DNA from: Terfezia claveryi | Taxonomy: Eukaryota > Ascomycota > Pezizomycetes > Pezizales > Pezizaceae | Assembly (NCBI GenBank): GCA_015179025.1 | Contig: WHUX01000726.1 | Coordinates: forward strand, 1-12,651 | Direction of reading: 5' to 3' | DNA: 12,651 nucleotides | In this document: positions 1-7,447 of the stretch, in pieces | How positions within the stretch are numbered: the stretch's first letter is position 1 | Layout: every line of letters starts with the position of its first letter | The notes under the pieces: generated by a model | What the model was told of the DNA's origin: nothing | Databases searched by the model: none | What the model saw: the letters and a program-made list of their open reading frames with translations, nothing else | Made by a program: the position numbers and the translations under genes

Positions 1-222
1 CCATTATATACGAGTTTCCTACTCCTGTATCTAGTTCTACACACTTCTCGATTAGACTCAATAGACCATCTACTCTCGACATAGTTCAACCATCTACTCT
101 CTCGCACTTCTGCTCGCTCGTACTTCTGCTCGCTCGCACTCTCTGCTTAATAGCACTACTGTCTACCGCTACTACCTCCGTAATTACTACCACAATACCT
201 CCGCTCATAGTAACCTTTCAAT
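1..222 (+). other. 5' leader of gypsy copy B
   Basis: This pyrimidine-rich stretch precedes the coding part of copy B and has no convincing start codon. It is nearly identical, in reverse complement, to 8281-8488, which lies just before the gag start of copy A, so it is the family's transcribed leader and not unique host DNA. It is not part of the LTR at 3681-4180. The primer-binding site and 5' LTR would lie left of position 1. The pol reading frame happens to stay open through it back to position 3, but without an ATG, and I do not think it is translated. Confidence 0.75.
105..136 (+). repeat. 16-bp tandem duplication in leader
   Basis: Two adjacent 16-bp units (105-120 and 121-136) differ only at the first base (CACTTCTGCTCGCTCG and TACTTCTGCTCGCTCG). 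Copy A has only one such unit at the matching place (about 8365-8385, minus strand), so this is a copy-specific duplication. Confidence 0.8.
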
Positions 223-236
223 ATACCCTGCAGTTC
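219..236 (+). other. Deletion junction: leader joined to end of protease
   Basis: Up to about 222 the sequence matches the leader just before gag in copy A (minus strand, ending near 8281). From about 223 it matches the end of the protease region of copy A (about 4898 downward). The join removes gag, the zinc knuckle and nearly all of protease. The ends share only a few bases, so this could be a template switch during reverse transcription or a chromosomal deletion; the sequence does not say which. Confidence 0.7.
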
Positions 237-1925
237 AACAACCAGTATTGCAAAAAACACTGCGGGAATCTGAAGGCCACTGTTACTGGGCTGTGTGCCT
301 TGCCACCCCCGATTCCCCCTGTGCCTCCGATGCCCCCTGGCTCCCAAAAACCTCTGAATGTTAGCTTTATCGGGGCAGGGGCTTTCGCTTACCTTACTAG
401 AAGGCACAAGCTGAAGGCTCATGCCCTGTCTATACACGAGGTGAACCTGGAGATTAATAAGATACAGTCAAAGGAGGAGTGGAAGTCCATGGTACTGGAC
501 GAATACCACGAATTCATCGACCTGTTCTTGGAGAAGGCCGCAGAAAAGCTCGCACCCCACCAGCCATATGACTATACTATTCCGCTGATAGAGGGTAAGA
601 CCCTCCCCTATGGGCCCCTCTACGGAATGTCCAGGTTGAAGCTGGAAGCATTAAAGAAATACTTGGAGGAAAACCTCAATAAGAGCTTCATTCGCCACAG
701 CTCCTCACCAGCAGGTGCTCCAGTGCTTTTCGTGAAGAAATCGGACAGCTCTCTCCAGTTGTGTGTCGATTACCGAGGCCTAAATGAAATAACGGTCAAA
801 AACAAGTACCCCCTACCTCTGATCCAAGAGACATTAGCCAGGCTTTCTAAGGCCAAATGGTTCACCAAATTGGATTTAGGCGGGGCTTACAACCTGGTAT
901 GGATCGCCGAGGGGAAGGAGTGGAAAACTGCCTTCCGAATACAATATGGCCATTTTGAGTATAATGTGATGCCCTTTGGCCTAACCAACGCCCCTACCTC
1001 CTTCCAGTACTTCATTAATGACACCTTGTGGGACTTCCTTGATGTGTTCTGCACAGCTTACCTTGATGATATCTTGATTTACTCAGATACTCTAGTGGAA
1101 CACAAGATTCATGTCCGACAGGTTTTGGAGAAGCTGGAGCAAGCCGGATTGTACCTCAAACCTGAGAAATGCGAGTTTCATATGCAGGAGGTGAAGTATC
1201 TGGAGTTGATTATTACCACCGAAGGAATCAGGATGGACCCTGCCAAAGTCGCCGTAATCCAGGAGTGGGAAACCCCGGCCAACTTGAAGGATGTGCAAGC
1301 CTTCCTAGGATTTGCCAACTTTTACCGCTGGTTGATCCTGGGATACTCAAGGATCGCGGCACCCCTGACGGCCTTGACGAAAACGAAGGTAGAAGCGGGC
1401 TCACATCCGACAACGAAAAAGGCCTTTCAGTGGAATCCAGAAGCTCAGTTGGCCTTCCAGAACCTCAAGGAAGCCTTCTGCTCAGCACCGATACTGGCCC
1501 ATTTCAACCCTGACCAGGAATGTGTCGTCGAAACTGATGCTTCCGACTACGTCTCCGTGGGAATCCTGTCCCAGAACGACAAAAACGGCATCCTCCATCC
1601 AGTAGCTTACTTCTCGAAAAAGCACTCTCCGGCTGAGTGCAATTACGAAATCTATGACAAAGAGTTGATGGCCATCATAAGGGCGTTCGAGGAGTGGAGG
1701 CCACACCTGGAGTTAGCTAGAGGGATTATCGAGGTATTATCTGATCACAAAAACCTTAAGTATTTCATAACCACCAAGCTGCTCAACCGACGGCAGGCTA
1801 GGTGGTCGGAATTCCTCTCTCGGTTCAACTTTAAGATTAAATACCATCCCGGAAAGGCTGGTGGGAAGCCCGATGCGTTAACTTGGAGATTAGGAGATCT
1901 CCCTAAAGGGGGGATGAAAGGCTAA
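231..1925 (+). pseudogene. Gypsy pol remnant: reverse transcriptase and RNase H
   Basis: This frame encodes the polymerase part of a gypsy Pol polyprotein. A proline-rich spacer (about 300-350) follows the protease tail. RT motifs follow: [20 protein letters not shown] (this family usually has Arg where the first Gly of GG stands), [14 protein letters not shown] and the catalytic YLDD at 1059-1070. The RT connection is followed by RNase H with TDASD (Asp at 1536-1538), the Glu of YDKELMAI and the Asp of SDHKNL. The frame ends at TAA 1923-1925, because a run of six G (1908-1913) has lost one base; the integrase continues in the next frame from 1913. There is no ATG; the gag part that would have supplied the start is deleted. 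Catalytic residues of RT and RNase H look intact, but the protein could only be made by fusion or non-canonical initiation. Confidence 0.92.
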
Positions 1926-3484
1926 AATACCAAAATCAGGTGGTATTGAAGCCCGAAAACCTTGATCTGGCGGCCAATGTCCTTGCTGAAGCTGAGGCTA
2001 ATGCGGAGGCTGGGACGAGAGCTGACCTCCAAAAACGGGTGAGACAGGCATACGAGGATGACCTCCTGGCCAAGGAAATTATCGCCGCAGTGGATTTGGG
2101 CCAGTGCCGCCACCCCAAAATCTCCCTGGCCGAATGTACCGTCCAGGAGGGCCTCCTATACCACCGTGAATGGCTCTATATACCAGAAGGAGGAGGGTAA
2201 AGGCTGAGGTTGATCGAGGAGCACCACGACACCTTGGTGGCAGGTCACCCTGGAGTGGCCAAGACGTTAGAGCTTTTGTCTAGCGAGTATACTTGGATTG
2301 ACCAGCGGAAGGACGTGGAGCAGTACATACGGAATTACCATGTGTGCAAACGTGCCAAGCCTGTCCGCCATGCCCCATATGGCACTCTAAAGCCCCTGGA
2401 TATCCCGGATCGGCCATGGCTGCACCTGACCATGGATTTCATGACAGGATTGCCGGAAGATTCGGGATTTAACGCCATCCTGATAGTGGTAGACCGGTTG
2501 ACTAAGATGAGGCATGTCGTACCTTATCGGGATACCTGTTCTGCTCTGGAGCTGGCCAACCTCTACCTCAACAACATGTTCCGGTAACACGGGCTCCCCG
2601 AATCCATTGTGTCCAACCGTAGCCCTCAGTTCACCTTGGACTTTTAGAGAGCCTTCTGCGAGCTTCTAGGGATTAAAGTGCGTTTGTCAACAGCATATCA
2701 CCCTCAGACAGACGGCCAATCGGAGAGGATGAACGCCATTATGGAGCAATATCTGCCGGCCTTTGTTAATTACCAGCAGGATAACTGGGTTTCGTTGCTG
2801 GCTACCTGCGAGTTTGCCACGAACAATCAGTTCTCGGAATCCTCCAAAACCTCGCCTTTCCTGGCTAACTATGGTTGGCACCCCCGGTTCGTGGATGCCC
2901 TGGTGCCCCTGCAAAAAGCCCACCCCCCAGCTAAGGAGTTTACAGTTGAAATTGCTGAACTCCACCGTACCCTGAAAGCCGAGCTGGGATATGTGCAAGC
3001 CAGGCAAGCTGAGTATGCCAATAGATTACGGCTGCCAGCCCCTGGATACCAGCTAGGCGACAAGGTATGGCTCTCTAGCCAGCACTTCCGAACAGAACGG
3101 CCCTCCCGCAAGCTCGACCACAAGTTCCTGGGTCCATTTGAGGTGTTGGCCGCTGTGGGTACTCATGCCTACCGCCTGAGCTTCCCCAGAGACATCAAAC
3201 GCCACCCGGTTGTCCATGTCTCTGAGATCGAGCCCACCGTGGAGGACCCTCTTCCAGGACAAAAGCACCCCCCACCTCCTCCCATAGTTATCAAAGGTGA
3301 GGAGGAATGGGAGGTGGAGGAAGTGCTGGACTCGCGGAGAAGGTATGGGCATCTGGAGTACAAGGTCAAGTAGCTAGAGGACGAGGAGACGACCTGGCAG
3401 CCTGCTGATGACCTGGAAAATGCACAGGACCTGGTCAACTTGTTCCACCAGTGCTACCCTCGAAAGCCTCGCCCCACACTATGA
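1913..3484 (+). pseudogene. Gypsy pol remnant: integrase and chromodomain
   Basis: A single frame, broken by stops, carries the integrase. The HHCC zinc domain begins at EEHHDT...GHPG; its C-x2-C has become Y-x2-C (TAC at 2336-2338). The DDE core has the first Asp at 2435-2437, but the second Asp is Asn (AAC, 2615-2617), next to a likely Gly-to-Ser change; the Glu is at 2723-2725, with the normal 35-residue spacing from the second position. A C-terminal chromodomain (about 3290-3450, EEWEVEEVLDSRR onward) would bind methylated histone and guide insertion to heterochromatin. Premature stops lie at 2198-2200, 2585-2587, 2645-2647 and 3371-3373; the last two stand where Trp is expected. The natural end is probably TGA 3482-3484. 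The integrase is inactive both by stops and by the lost catalytic residue. Confidence 0.92.
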
Positions 3485-3667
3485 TGTTCTTGTCGGATTG
3501 GGATTGGAAGTATTCTGGTTGTTGTGTTTACTTACCTTTGGCATTGGGGTTGTTTTGTGGGTTATGGGTTTTGTTCGCCTGTTTTGTTTGTTTGTTTCTA
3601 CCTTGCCTTTTGCCTTTCCTTTTGCCTTGCCTTTCGCCTTGCCTTTCGGAGCTGGGGCTCCGAGCCT
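3485..3667 (+). other. 3' untranslated region with pyrimidine-rich simple repeats
   Basis: There is no coding signal between the Pol stop and the polypurine tract. The second half is a low-complexity tract, first TTTG-type units (about 3551-3600), then repeated CCTTTTGCC/CCTTTCG units (about 3600-3652). Short reading frames across it are compositional artefacts. Confidence 0.7.
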
Positions 3668-3680
3668 AAATGGGGGATAG
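3668..3680 (+). promoter_or_regulatory. Polypurine tract of gypsy copy B
   Basis: AAATGGGGGATAG lies directly before the TG of the 3' LTR. In LTR retrotransposons this purine run resists RNase H and primes plus-strand DNA synthesis. Its position and composition fit that role. Confidence 0.8.
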
Positions 3681-4180
3681 TGTCACAACCGTCCCCTCCT
3701 AGCCTAGTTCTGCGAGTCCGATTCTTGTTATGACTGTTATTTCGTGTTGGTTATCGTGGTTATCTCAGCTCCCAAGATAAGGGGTCTCGAGAACCTTATT
3801 CCTTCTGGTGGCCTTGACCAGCCAGGAAGGAAGCCTGTATATATAGTGCGCTTTCTCCACCCTCTCGTTGGATCCCTATCCAACGTCTTGTATATCCAAT
3901 ACAGGGCCTTGCTTCTCTCCATGTTGGTGCATCTCCCTTGTGCACCTCCTGGCCTTGCCTCGCCTTGTCTCTGCAGCCCAGCTGCCTCCCTTGACACACG
4001 TGGCAACTGCTTCCATGTGTCTCGTATCCCTTGCCCTCTGCCTCTCTTGTCTCTTGCCCTTGCCTCCCGTCTCAGCCTCCCCCTGGTCACACACGTAGCG
4101 TTCCTATGTGTGTGTTATCCTAGCCTTGCCCTTGCCCTGGCGTACCTCTTGGTCGCCTTGCCCCTAGAGCCGTCATTACA
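3681..4180 (+). repeat. 3' LTR of gypsy copy B
   Basis: The 500-bp sequence starts TGTCACAACC directly after the polypurine tract and ends GTCATTACA, so it has the TG...CA ends of an LTR. A TATA-like TATATATAG lies at 3838-3846. The downstream half is rich in CCTTGCC-type pyrimidine repeats. The right end is fixed independently: from 4181 the sequence matches the RT gene of copy A on the minus strand. The matching 5' LTR is outside the window, so LTR divergence cannot be measured. Confidence 0.85.
3838..3846 (+). promoter_or_regulatory. TATA box candidate in LTR
   Basis: TATATATAG stands alone in a GC-balanced LTR about 157 bp from its start, where a U3 promoter would lie. It could start element transcription in the 5' LTR, and outward transcription into copy A from this 3' LTR. 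No transcription start can be seen. Confidence 0.5.
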
Positions 4181-4185
4181 CTCAG
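4181..4185. repeat. Probable target-site duplication of gypsy copy B (right half)
   Basis: CTCAG directly follows the LTR end. Read on the minus strand it completes the RT codons Leu-Asp-Leu-Arg of copy A, so it belongs to the target. The left half should lie outside the window before the 5' LTR. Confidence 0.5.
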
Positions 4186-4760
4186 GTCCAATTTGGTAAA
4201 CTATTTTACCTTAGAAAGCCTGGCTAATGTTTCCTGAATTAGTAGCAAGAGGTATCTGTTCTTGACCATTATCTCATTCAAGCCATGATAATTAACACAC
4301 AACTGAAGAGAGCCATCCAACTTCTTCACAAATAGTACATGAGCACATACTAGGGAGGAGCTGTAGTGAATGAAGCTCTTATTGAGGTTTTCCTCCAGAT
4401 ATTCTTTTAGAGCTTCCAGTTCCACCTAGGATATCTCATAGAGAGGTCCATAAGAGAGAGTCTTTCCTTCTACCAGTAGGATTATATAGTTATATGGTTG
4501 ATGAGGGGCAAGCTTTTCTGCTGCTTTTTCTAAGAACAGGTCAATAAATTCATGGTATTCACCTAGAAAGATAGATTTCCACTCCTCCTTAGATCTCATC
4601 TTATTGATCTCTAATTGACCTCATATATAGAGAGAGTATGTGCTTTCAGCTTGTATCTCCTAGTAAGGTAAGCGAAAGCCTCTGCCCTGATGAAGCTAAT
4701 ATTCAGAAGTTTTGGGAGCACTAGAGGGATAGGGGGAATAGGGAAAATAGGGGGGTAGGT
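4181..4760 (-). pseudogene. Gypsy RT, N-terminal part, copy A
   Basis: The minus strand encodes the same protein region as the first third of RT in copy B; a clean stretch (4425-4201) shares [17 protein letters not shown] and SLQLCVNYHGLNEI with small changes. It ends in Leu-Asp-Leu-Arg at 4181, where copy B was inserted. The Arg is the usual residue in this motif, whereas copy B has Gly. Stops include TAG at 4426-4428 and at 4201-4203 (Trp in copy B). Compared with copy B one base is missing near 4618, shifting the frame. The catalytic YxDD part is not here; it should be left of the window. Confidence 0.88.
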
Positions 4761-4793
4761 AGTATTGATATGTATGGGCTGGTGTACTACCTA
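4756..4793. repeat. 9-bp perfect inverted repeat in copy A spacer
   Basis: TAGGTAGTA (4756-4764) and TACTACCTA (4785-4793) are exact reverse complements around 20 bases. They lie in the proline-rich spacer between protease and RT, in about 60 bp that copy B lacks. It may be a chance hairpin, or a small insertion in A. Confidence 0.5.
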
Positions 4794-4860
4794 GGCTGGG
4801 TAGATTTTAAGGGTGGTAATGTACATAGCCCTATAATGGTAATTTTTGGACCTTCACAGT

Positions 4861-5330
4861 TCTTTCTGTAATAATGGCTATTGAATTACAAGGTGTAAGA
4901 GCCGAAGCTGACTAATATATTATACATTCTGAGTTAGGAGATCCTAAGCAGAATTAAATATTTTAGTTTAGTTATGAATATTGGGAGGTCCTCCAAATAG
5001 TCTCTAATGGCACTGGGTAGACACATAAGGTCGGTAATAGCCTCAGAAGAGATGGGGTAGCCATTAATGATGTCAAGAAGATAGAGGGTCTTTAACTTAG
5101 AGATTAGTATGGAATTTTTACTAATAAAGGCCTAATCAATGAATACAATTCCTGAAGTATCATAATCTATAAGAGCTAATATTACCACTGTTTTACTATT
5201 GAATTTAACAGTTATTAGTACTACAAATACTTGCCAAACAAGTGAGATTTATCAATGGTCATAAATTTAGGTAAAAAAAATATAGACAAAGATAAATGAC
5301 CCATAATAGGTCCCTTACTAATATCAGCAA
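4861..5330 (-). pseudogene. Gypsy protease remnant, copy A
   Basis: A retropepsin-like region lies between the zinc knuckle and RT. In one minus-strand frame ALIDYDTSGIVFID is recognisable near 5151-5176; fungal gypsy proteases normally read LIDSGA here, so the residues after the catalytic Asp are altered. A later stretch (FITKLKYLILLRIS, around 4960-5000) fits the second half of the protease domain. The frame differs from that of gag, and stops interrupt it. About 5200-5330 is too decayed to assign. The end of this region, near 4880-4898, is where the protease remnant of copy B begins. Confidence 0.72.
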
Positions 5331-5583
5331 CTAAGTAAGGGACTTTGCTTTTTCCAACTCCTCTGGGGTCTTAAACACTGCATGTATAGCCAGAGAGCGA
5401 TTCTTTCTCAAAGGACAGGCTGCAATGAAGTGATTCCCTTTTCCACATGTAATGCATAACCCATTGTAGCGGTAATGTTCCCTTTCTTCTTGTATCAGAT
5501 AGAGCCTTCTTGATAATAAATCTATAGAGGTGGTACTGCCAGCTACCAGAGATAGATGGGCTAGCATATTGGCTATAGCTCGA
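5331..5583 (-). pseudogene. Gag C-terminal part with CCHC zinc knuckle, copy A
   Basis: This open stretch on the minus strand continues the gag frame after the TRIM-like insertion: joining 7453 to 5588 through one GTCTA copy keeps the frame. It holds a nucleocapsid zinc knuckle CITCGKGNHFIAAC at 5456-5415 (C-x2-C-x4-H-x4-C), which in gypsy Gag binds element RNA. A short tail ends at TAG 5331-5333. All four zinc ligands are present. The upstream half of gag is at 7453-8283 and is full of stops. Confidence 0.88.
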
Positions 5584-5588
5584 GTCTA
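5584..5588. repeat. Target-site duplication GTCTA, left copy
   Basis: GTCTA directly precedes the left LTR and is repeated exactly at 7448-7452 after the right LTR. A 5-bp duplication is typical of LTR retrotransposon integrase. Confidence 0.9.
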
Positions 5589-5667
5589 TATAAAGTAAGT
5601 ATTAAAAAATATAAAGTAAGGCGGCATGCTTCATAACCAACTCTCCACTGCCAGGCGGCAGTACTAG

Positions 5668-5706
5668 AGTTTACTACAGTAAACTATAGGTGCATGGAAC
5701 CTATAG
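5668..5706 (+). other. Two adjacent hairpins in LTR (left copy)
   Basis: AGTTTAC (5668-5674) pairs with GTAAACT (5679-5685) around TACA. Overlapping its end, CTATAGGT (5684-5691) pairs with ACCTATAG (5699-5706) around a 7-base loop. All stem bases are identical in the right LTR (6854-6892), where the only change is one base in the second loop. Because the two stems share bases they would be alternative folds, or successive protein-binding palindromes. The function is unknown. Confidence 0.6.
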
Positions 5707-5956
5707 CTTCTGTTTAAGTATATCTTACTAGTATATATTCTATTGTCGCTCTAGTTGTAAAAGGTAGGCCTAACCAGCCTATAACTTGTTATTGAAACAT
5801 TGAGGGAGATGGGCCCAAACGGGCCCTAAATATAATAGCTCAATACTTTATTATTGGTAGATATCTACTACTCTATTTCTGTCTCTATCACTGGCTTGAA
5901 CTGACTTGAACGCTCCTCCAACTAAGGGGAATTCAGGGGACTATAACTGCCTAGAG

Positions 5957-6000
5957 TGGGGCAGTGCTGGGGCAGTATTGGGGCAGTGCTGAGGCAGTGC
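5957..6000 (+). repeat. Four 11-bp tandem repeats in left LTR
   Basis: Four units of the type TGGGGCAGTGC lie end to end (5957, 5968, 5979 and 5990). The same array is at 7143-7186 in the right LTR with a few transitions, so it was present before insertion. Confidence 0.85.
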
Positions 6001-6261
6001 ACAATTATCTAACCTATTATATGATTTGAAATCAACAGAATAGAAACTTCCAAAAACTACTAGGAAATAGAACTACAAGTATCGTGTGACACTTCCAATA
6101 AGTCACACTCATTACTATAATAAAATACATGAGTTACTATACCTTTATTATCATCTGCCGGCTGACACAGGTGGCCTGATAATATCTTATTCCACTAGGT
6201 TAAAAGTTGGTATGTAACAGGAGTTATATTTTATTGGGAAATGGAATATGACTTCCTTACA

Positions 6262-6774
6262 TGGCTCTCTCAAAAAAAAGAGAGTCCTACTCTTAAATAT
6301 TAAAGTTTTACCTTGTCGTAAAGTGTTGTTTATAAATATATGTTGTTATACTGATAAGATTTATTGATATCACACAATAATATATAACTGTTCGGTCAGG
6401 CCTCCAACCTTTCCAACACAAGTTATTAAGTTTGTCGCACATTACCAAAAAATGTAGGACTTTACAATTGAGTAACCAATTCAATTGTACTGACTTTGGT
6501 GAAGAGAAACCAAGTTTGACTTTGGCAAAGAGGAACTAAGTCTTTAAATATGTATCTAAATCTTGAAGTATAAGTTGTATAATTAATAACTTCCTATTGA
6601 CAAGTACTTTTTTATTGTAACTTTTAGCTATTATAATAAACTCTTTATCTCGAGTTTAGTTATAATACTTCATACTATTGTAATAGAGGTAGATACGTCT
6701 ATTACTTTTCATAGAAGCTTACTATTGTTACCACTTGAGACTTAAATAATAAAGTACTATATCCTATTAAAAAA
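6262..6774 (+). other. Non-coding interior of TRIM-like element
   Basis: These 513 AT-rich bases contain no reading frame that resembles a known protein. The left end TGGCTCTCTC (6262-6271) directly follows the LTR and could be a degraded tRNA primer-binding site; it overlaps a small hairpin with stem CTCTC/GAGAG (6267-6271 and 6280-6284) around eight A. The right end, ATTAAAAAA before 6775, is a weak polypurine tract. A packaging signal is expected somewhere here but cannot be located from sequence alone. Confidence 0.65.
6491..6542 (+). repeat. Imperfect 26-bp tandem repeat in TRIM interior
   Basis: TGACTTTGGTGAAGAGAAAC begins the first unit (6491-6516); a near copy follows at 6517-6542. 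The differences are transitions, as in the LTRs. It is the only clear internal repeat of this interior. Confidence 0.75.
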
Positions 6775-7447
6775 TGTAAAGTAAGTATTAAAAAATGTAA
6801 AGTAAGGCGGTATGCTTCATAACCAACTCTCCACTGCTGGACGGCAGTACTAGAGTTTACTACAGTAAACTATAGGTGCACGGAACCTATAGCTTCTGTT
6901 TAAGTATATCTTGCTAGCATATATTCTATTGTCACTCTAGTTATAAAAGGTAGGCCCGACCAGCCTATAACTTGTTATTGAAACATAGAGGGAGATGGGC
7001 TCAAACGGGCCCTAAATATAATAGCTCAATACTTTATTATTGGTAGATATCTACTACTCTGTTTCTGTTTCTATTACTGGCTTGAACTGACTTGAACACT
7101 CCTCCAACTGAGGGGAATTTAGGAGACTATAACTGCCCGAAGTAGGGCAGTGCTAGGGTAGTGTTGGGGCAGTGCTGAGGCAGTGCACTATTATCTGACC
7201 CATTATATGATTTGAAATCAACATGATAGAAACTTCCAAAAACTACTAGGAAATAGAACTACAAGTATTGCATAACCCTTCCAATGAGTCATACTCATTA
7301 CTATAATGAAATACATGAGTTACTATACCTTTATTATCATCTGCCGGCTGACACAGGTGGCCTGATAATATCTTATTCCACTAGGTTAAAAGTTGGTATG
7401 TAATGGGAGTTACATTTCATTGAGAAATGGAATATAACTTCCTTACA
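6775..7447 (+). repeat. Right LTR of TRIM-like element
   Basis: This 673-bp repeat keeps the canonical ends TGTAAAG...TTACA. It carries the 11-bp tandem array (7143-7186) and the paired hairpins (6854-6892). It is followed directly by GTCTA. Divergence from the left copy is about 7 percent by eye, almost all transitions. Confidence 0.9.
7143..7186 (+). repeat. Four 11-bp tandem repeats in right LTR
   Basis: These are the counterpart of the array at 5957-6000: units start at 7143, 7154, 7165 and 7176. The first two units have lost G to A at their second base, and the second also has a C-to-T change. Confidence 0.85.

Larger units (their letters stand above)
1..4180 (+). mobile_element. Ty3/gypsy chromovirus copy B, gag-protease deleted, 5' LTR off-window
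   Basis: This is the plus-strand remnant of a chromodomain-type Ty3/gypsy LTR retrotransposon. In order it shows a leader (1-222), a pol relic with reverse transcriptase, RNase H, integrase and chromodomain (223-3484), an untranslated tail, a polypurine tract and a 3' LTR (3681-4180). Domain order RT-RH-IN marks it as gypsy rather than copia. Comparison with the opposite-strand copy A shows that about 1.5 kb encoding gag and most of protease is missing. The copy carries a frameshift, four stops within pol coding sequence and a lost catalytic integrase residue, so it cannot move by itself. Its right end abuts RT sequence of copy A at 4181, so it was probably inserted into that older element. 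Confidence 0.93.
5589..6261 (+). repeat. Left LTR of TRIM-like element
   Basis: This repeat is 673 bp long and aligns to 6775-7447 without gaps. It begins TATAAAGTAAG, where the right copy begins TGTAAAGTAAG, so its TG end has mutated to TA. A short internal duplication at the left (TATAAAGTAAG again at 5610) could mislead boundary calling; the outer start is supported by the target duplication. By eye about 48 positions differ between the two copies. Confidence 0.9.
5589..7447 (+). mobile_element. TRIM-like non-autonomous LTR element, 1859 bp
   Basis: Two direct repeats of 673 bp (5589-6261 and 6775-7447) flank a 513-bp interior without a usable reading frame. The right copy has TG...CA ends (TGTAAAGTAAG...CTTCCTTACA) forming a short inverted terminal repeat. 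A perfect GTCTA target duplication proves insertion into gag of copy A. With no gag or pol it must have used proteins of another element. Size and structure match terminal-repeat retrotransposons in miniature (TRIM), though its LTRs are long for that class; a small LARD or an internally deleted element are alternatives. The plus orientation rests on a TGG after the left LTR that could start a primer-binding site, so the strand is uncertain. Its sequence is unlike the LTRs of the gypsy and copia elements here, so its partner is unknown. Confidence 0.9.

Noticed and set aside
156..437. 93-codon minus-strand frame at the left edge
   Set aside because: It is antisense to the leader and start of the pol remnant and has no recognisable protein motif.
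3408..3680. Frame encoding a Phe/Leu-rich, membrane-like peptide
   Set aside because: It arises from the low-complexity pyrimidine tract in the 3' untranslated region; the true frame there is the chromodomain end.
3744..4199. 151-codon frame rich in Leu and Pro, with other frames nearby
   Set aside because: It lies in the 3' LTR of copy B, crosses the LTR end, and reflects the CCTTGCC-type composition.
5957..6000. CRISPR-like short repeat array
   Set aside because: The units are adjacent without spacers, only 11 bp long, and lie inside LTRs of a fungal element.
5610..6261. LTR of 652 bp starting at the inner TATAAAG (and 6796 in the right copy)
   Set aside because: This choice leaves no target duplication. 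The outer starts at 5589 and 6775 give exact GTCTA on both sides.
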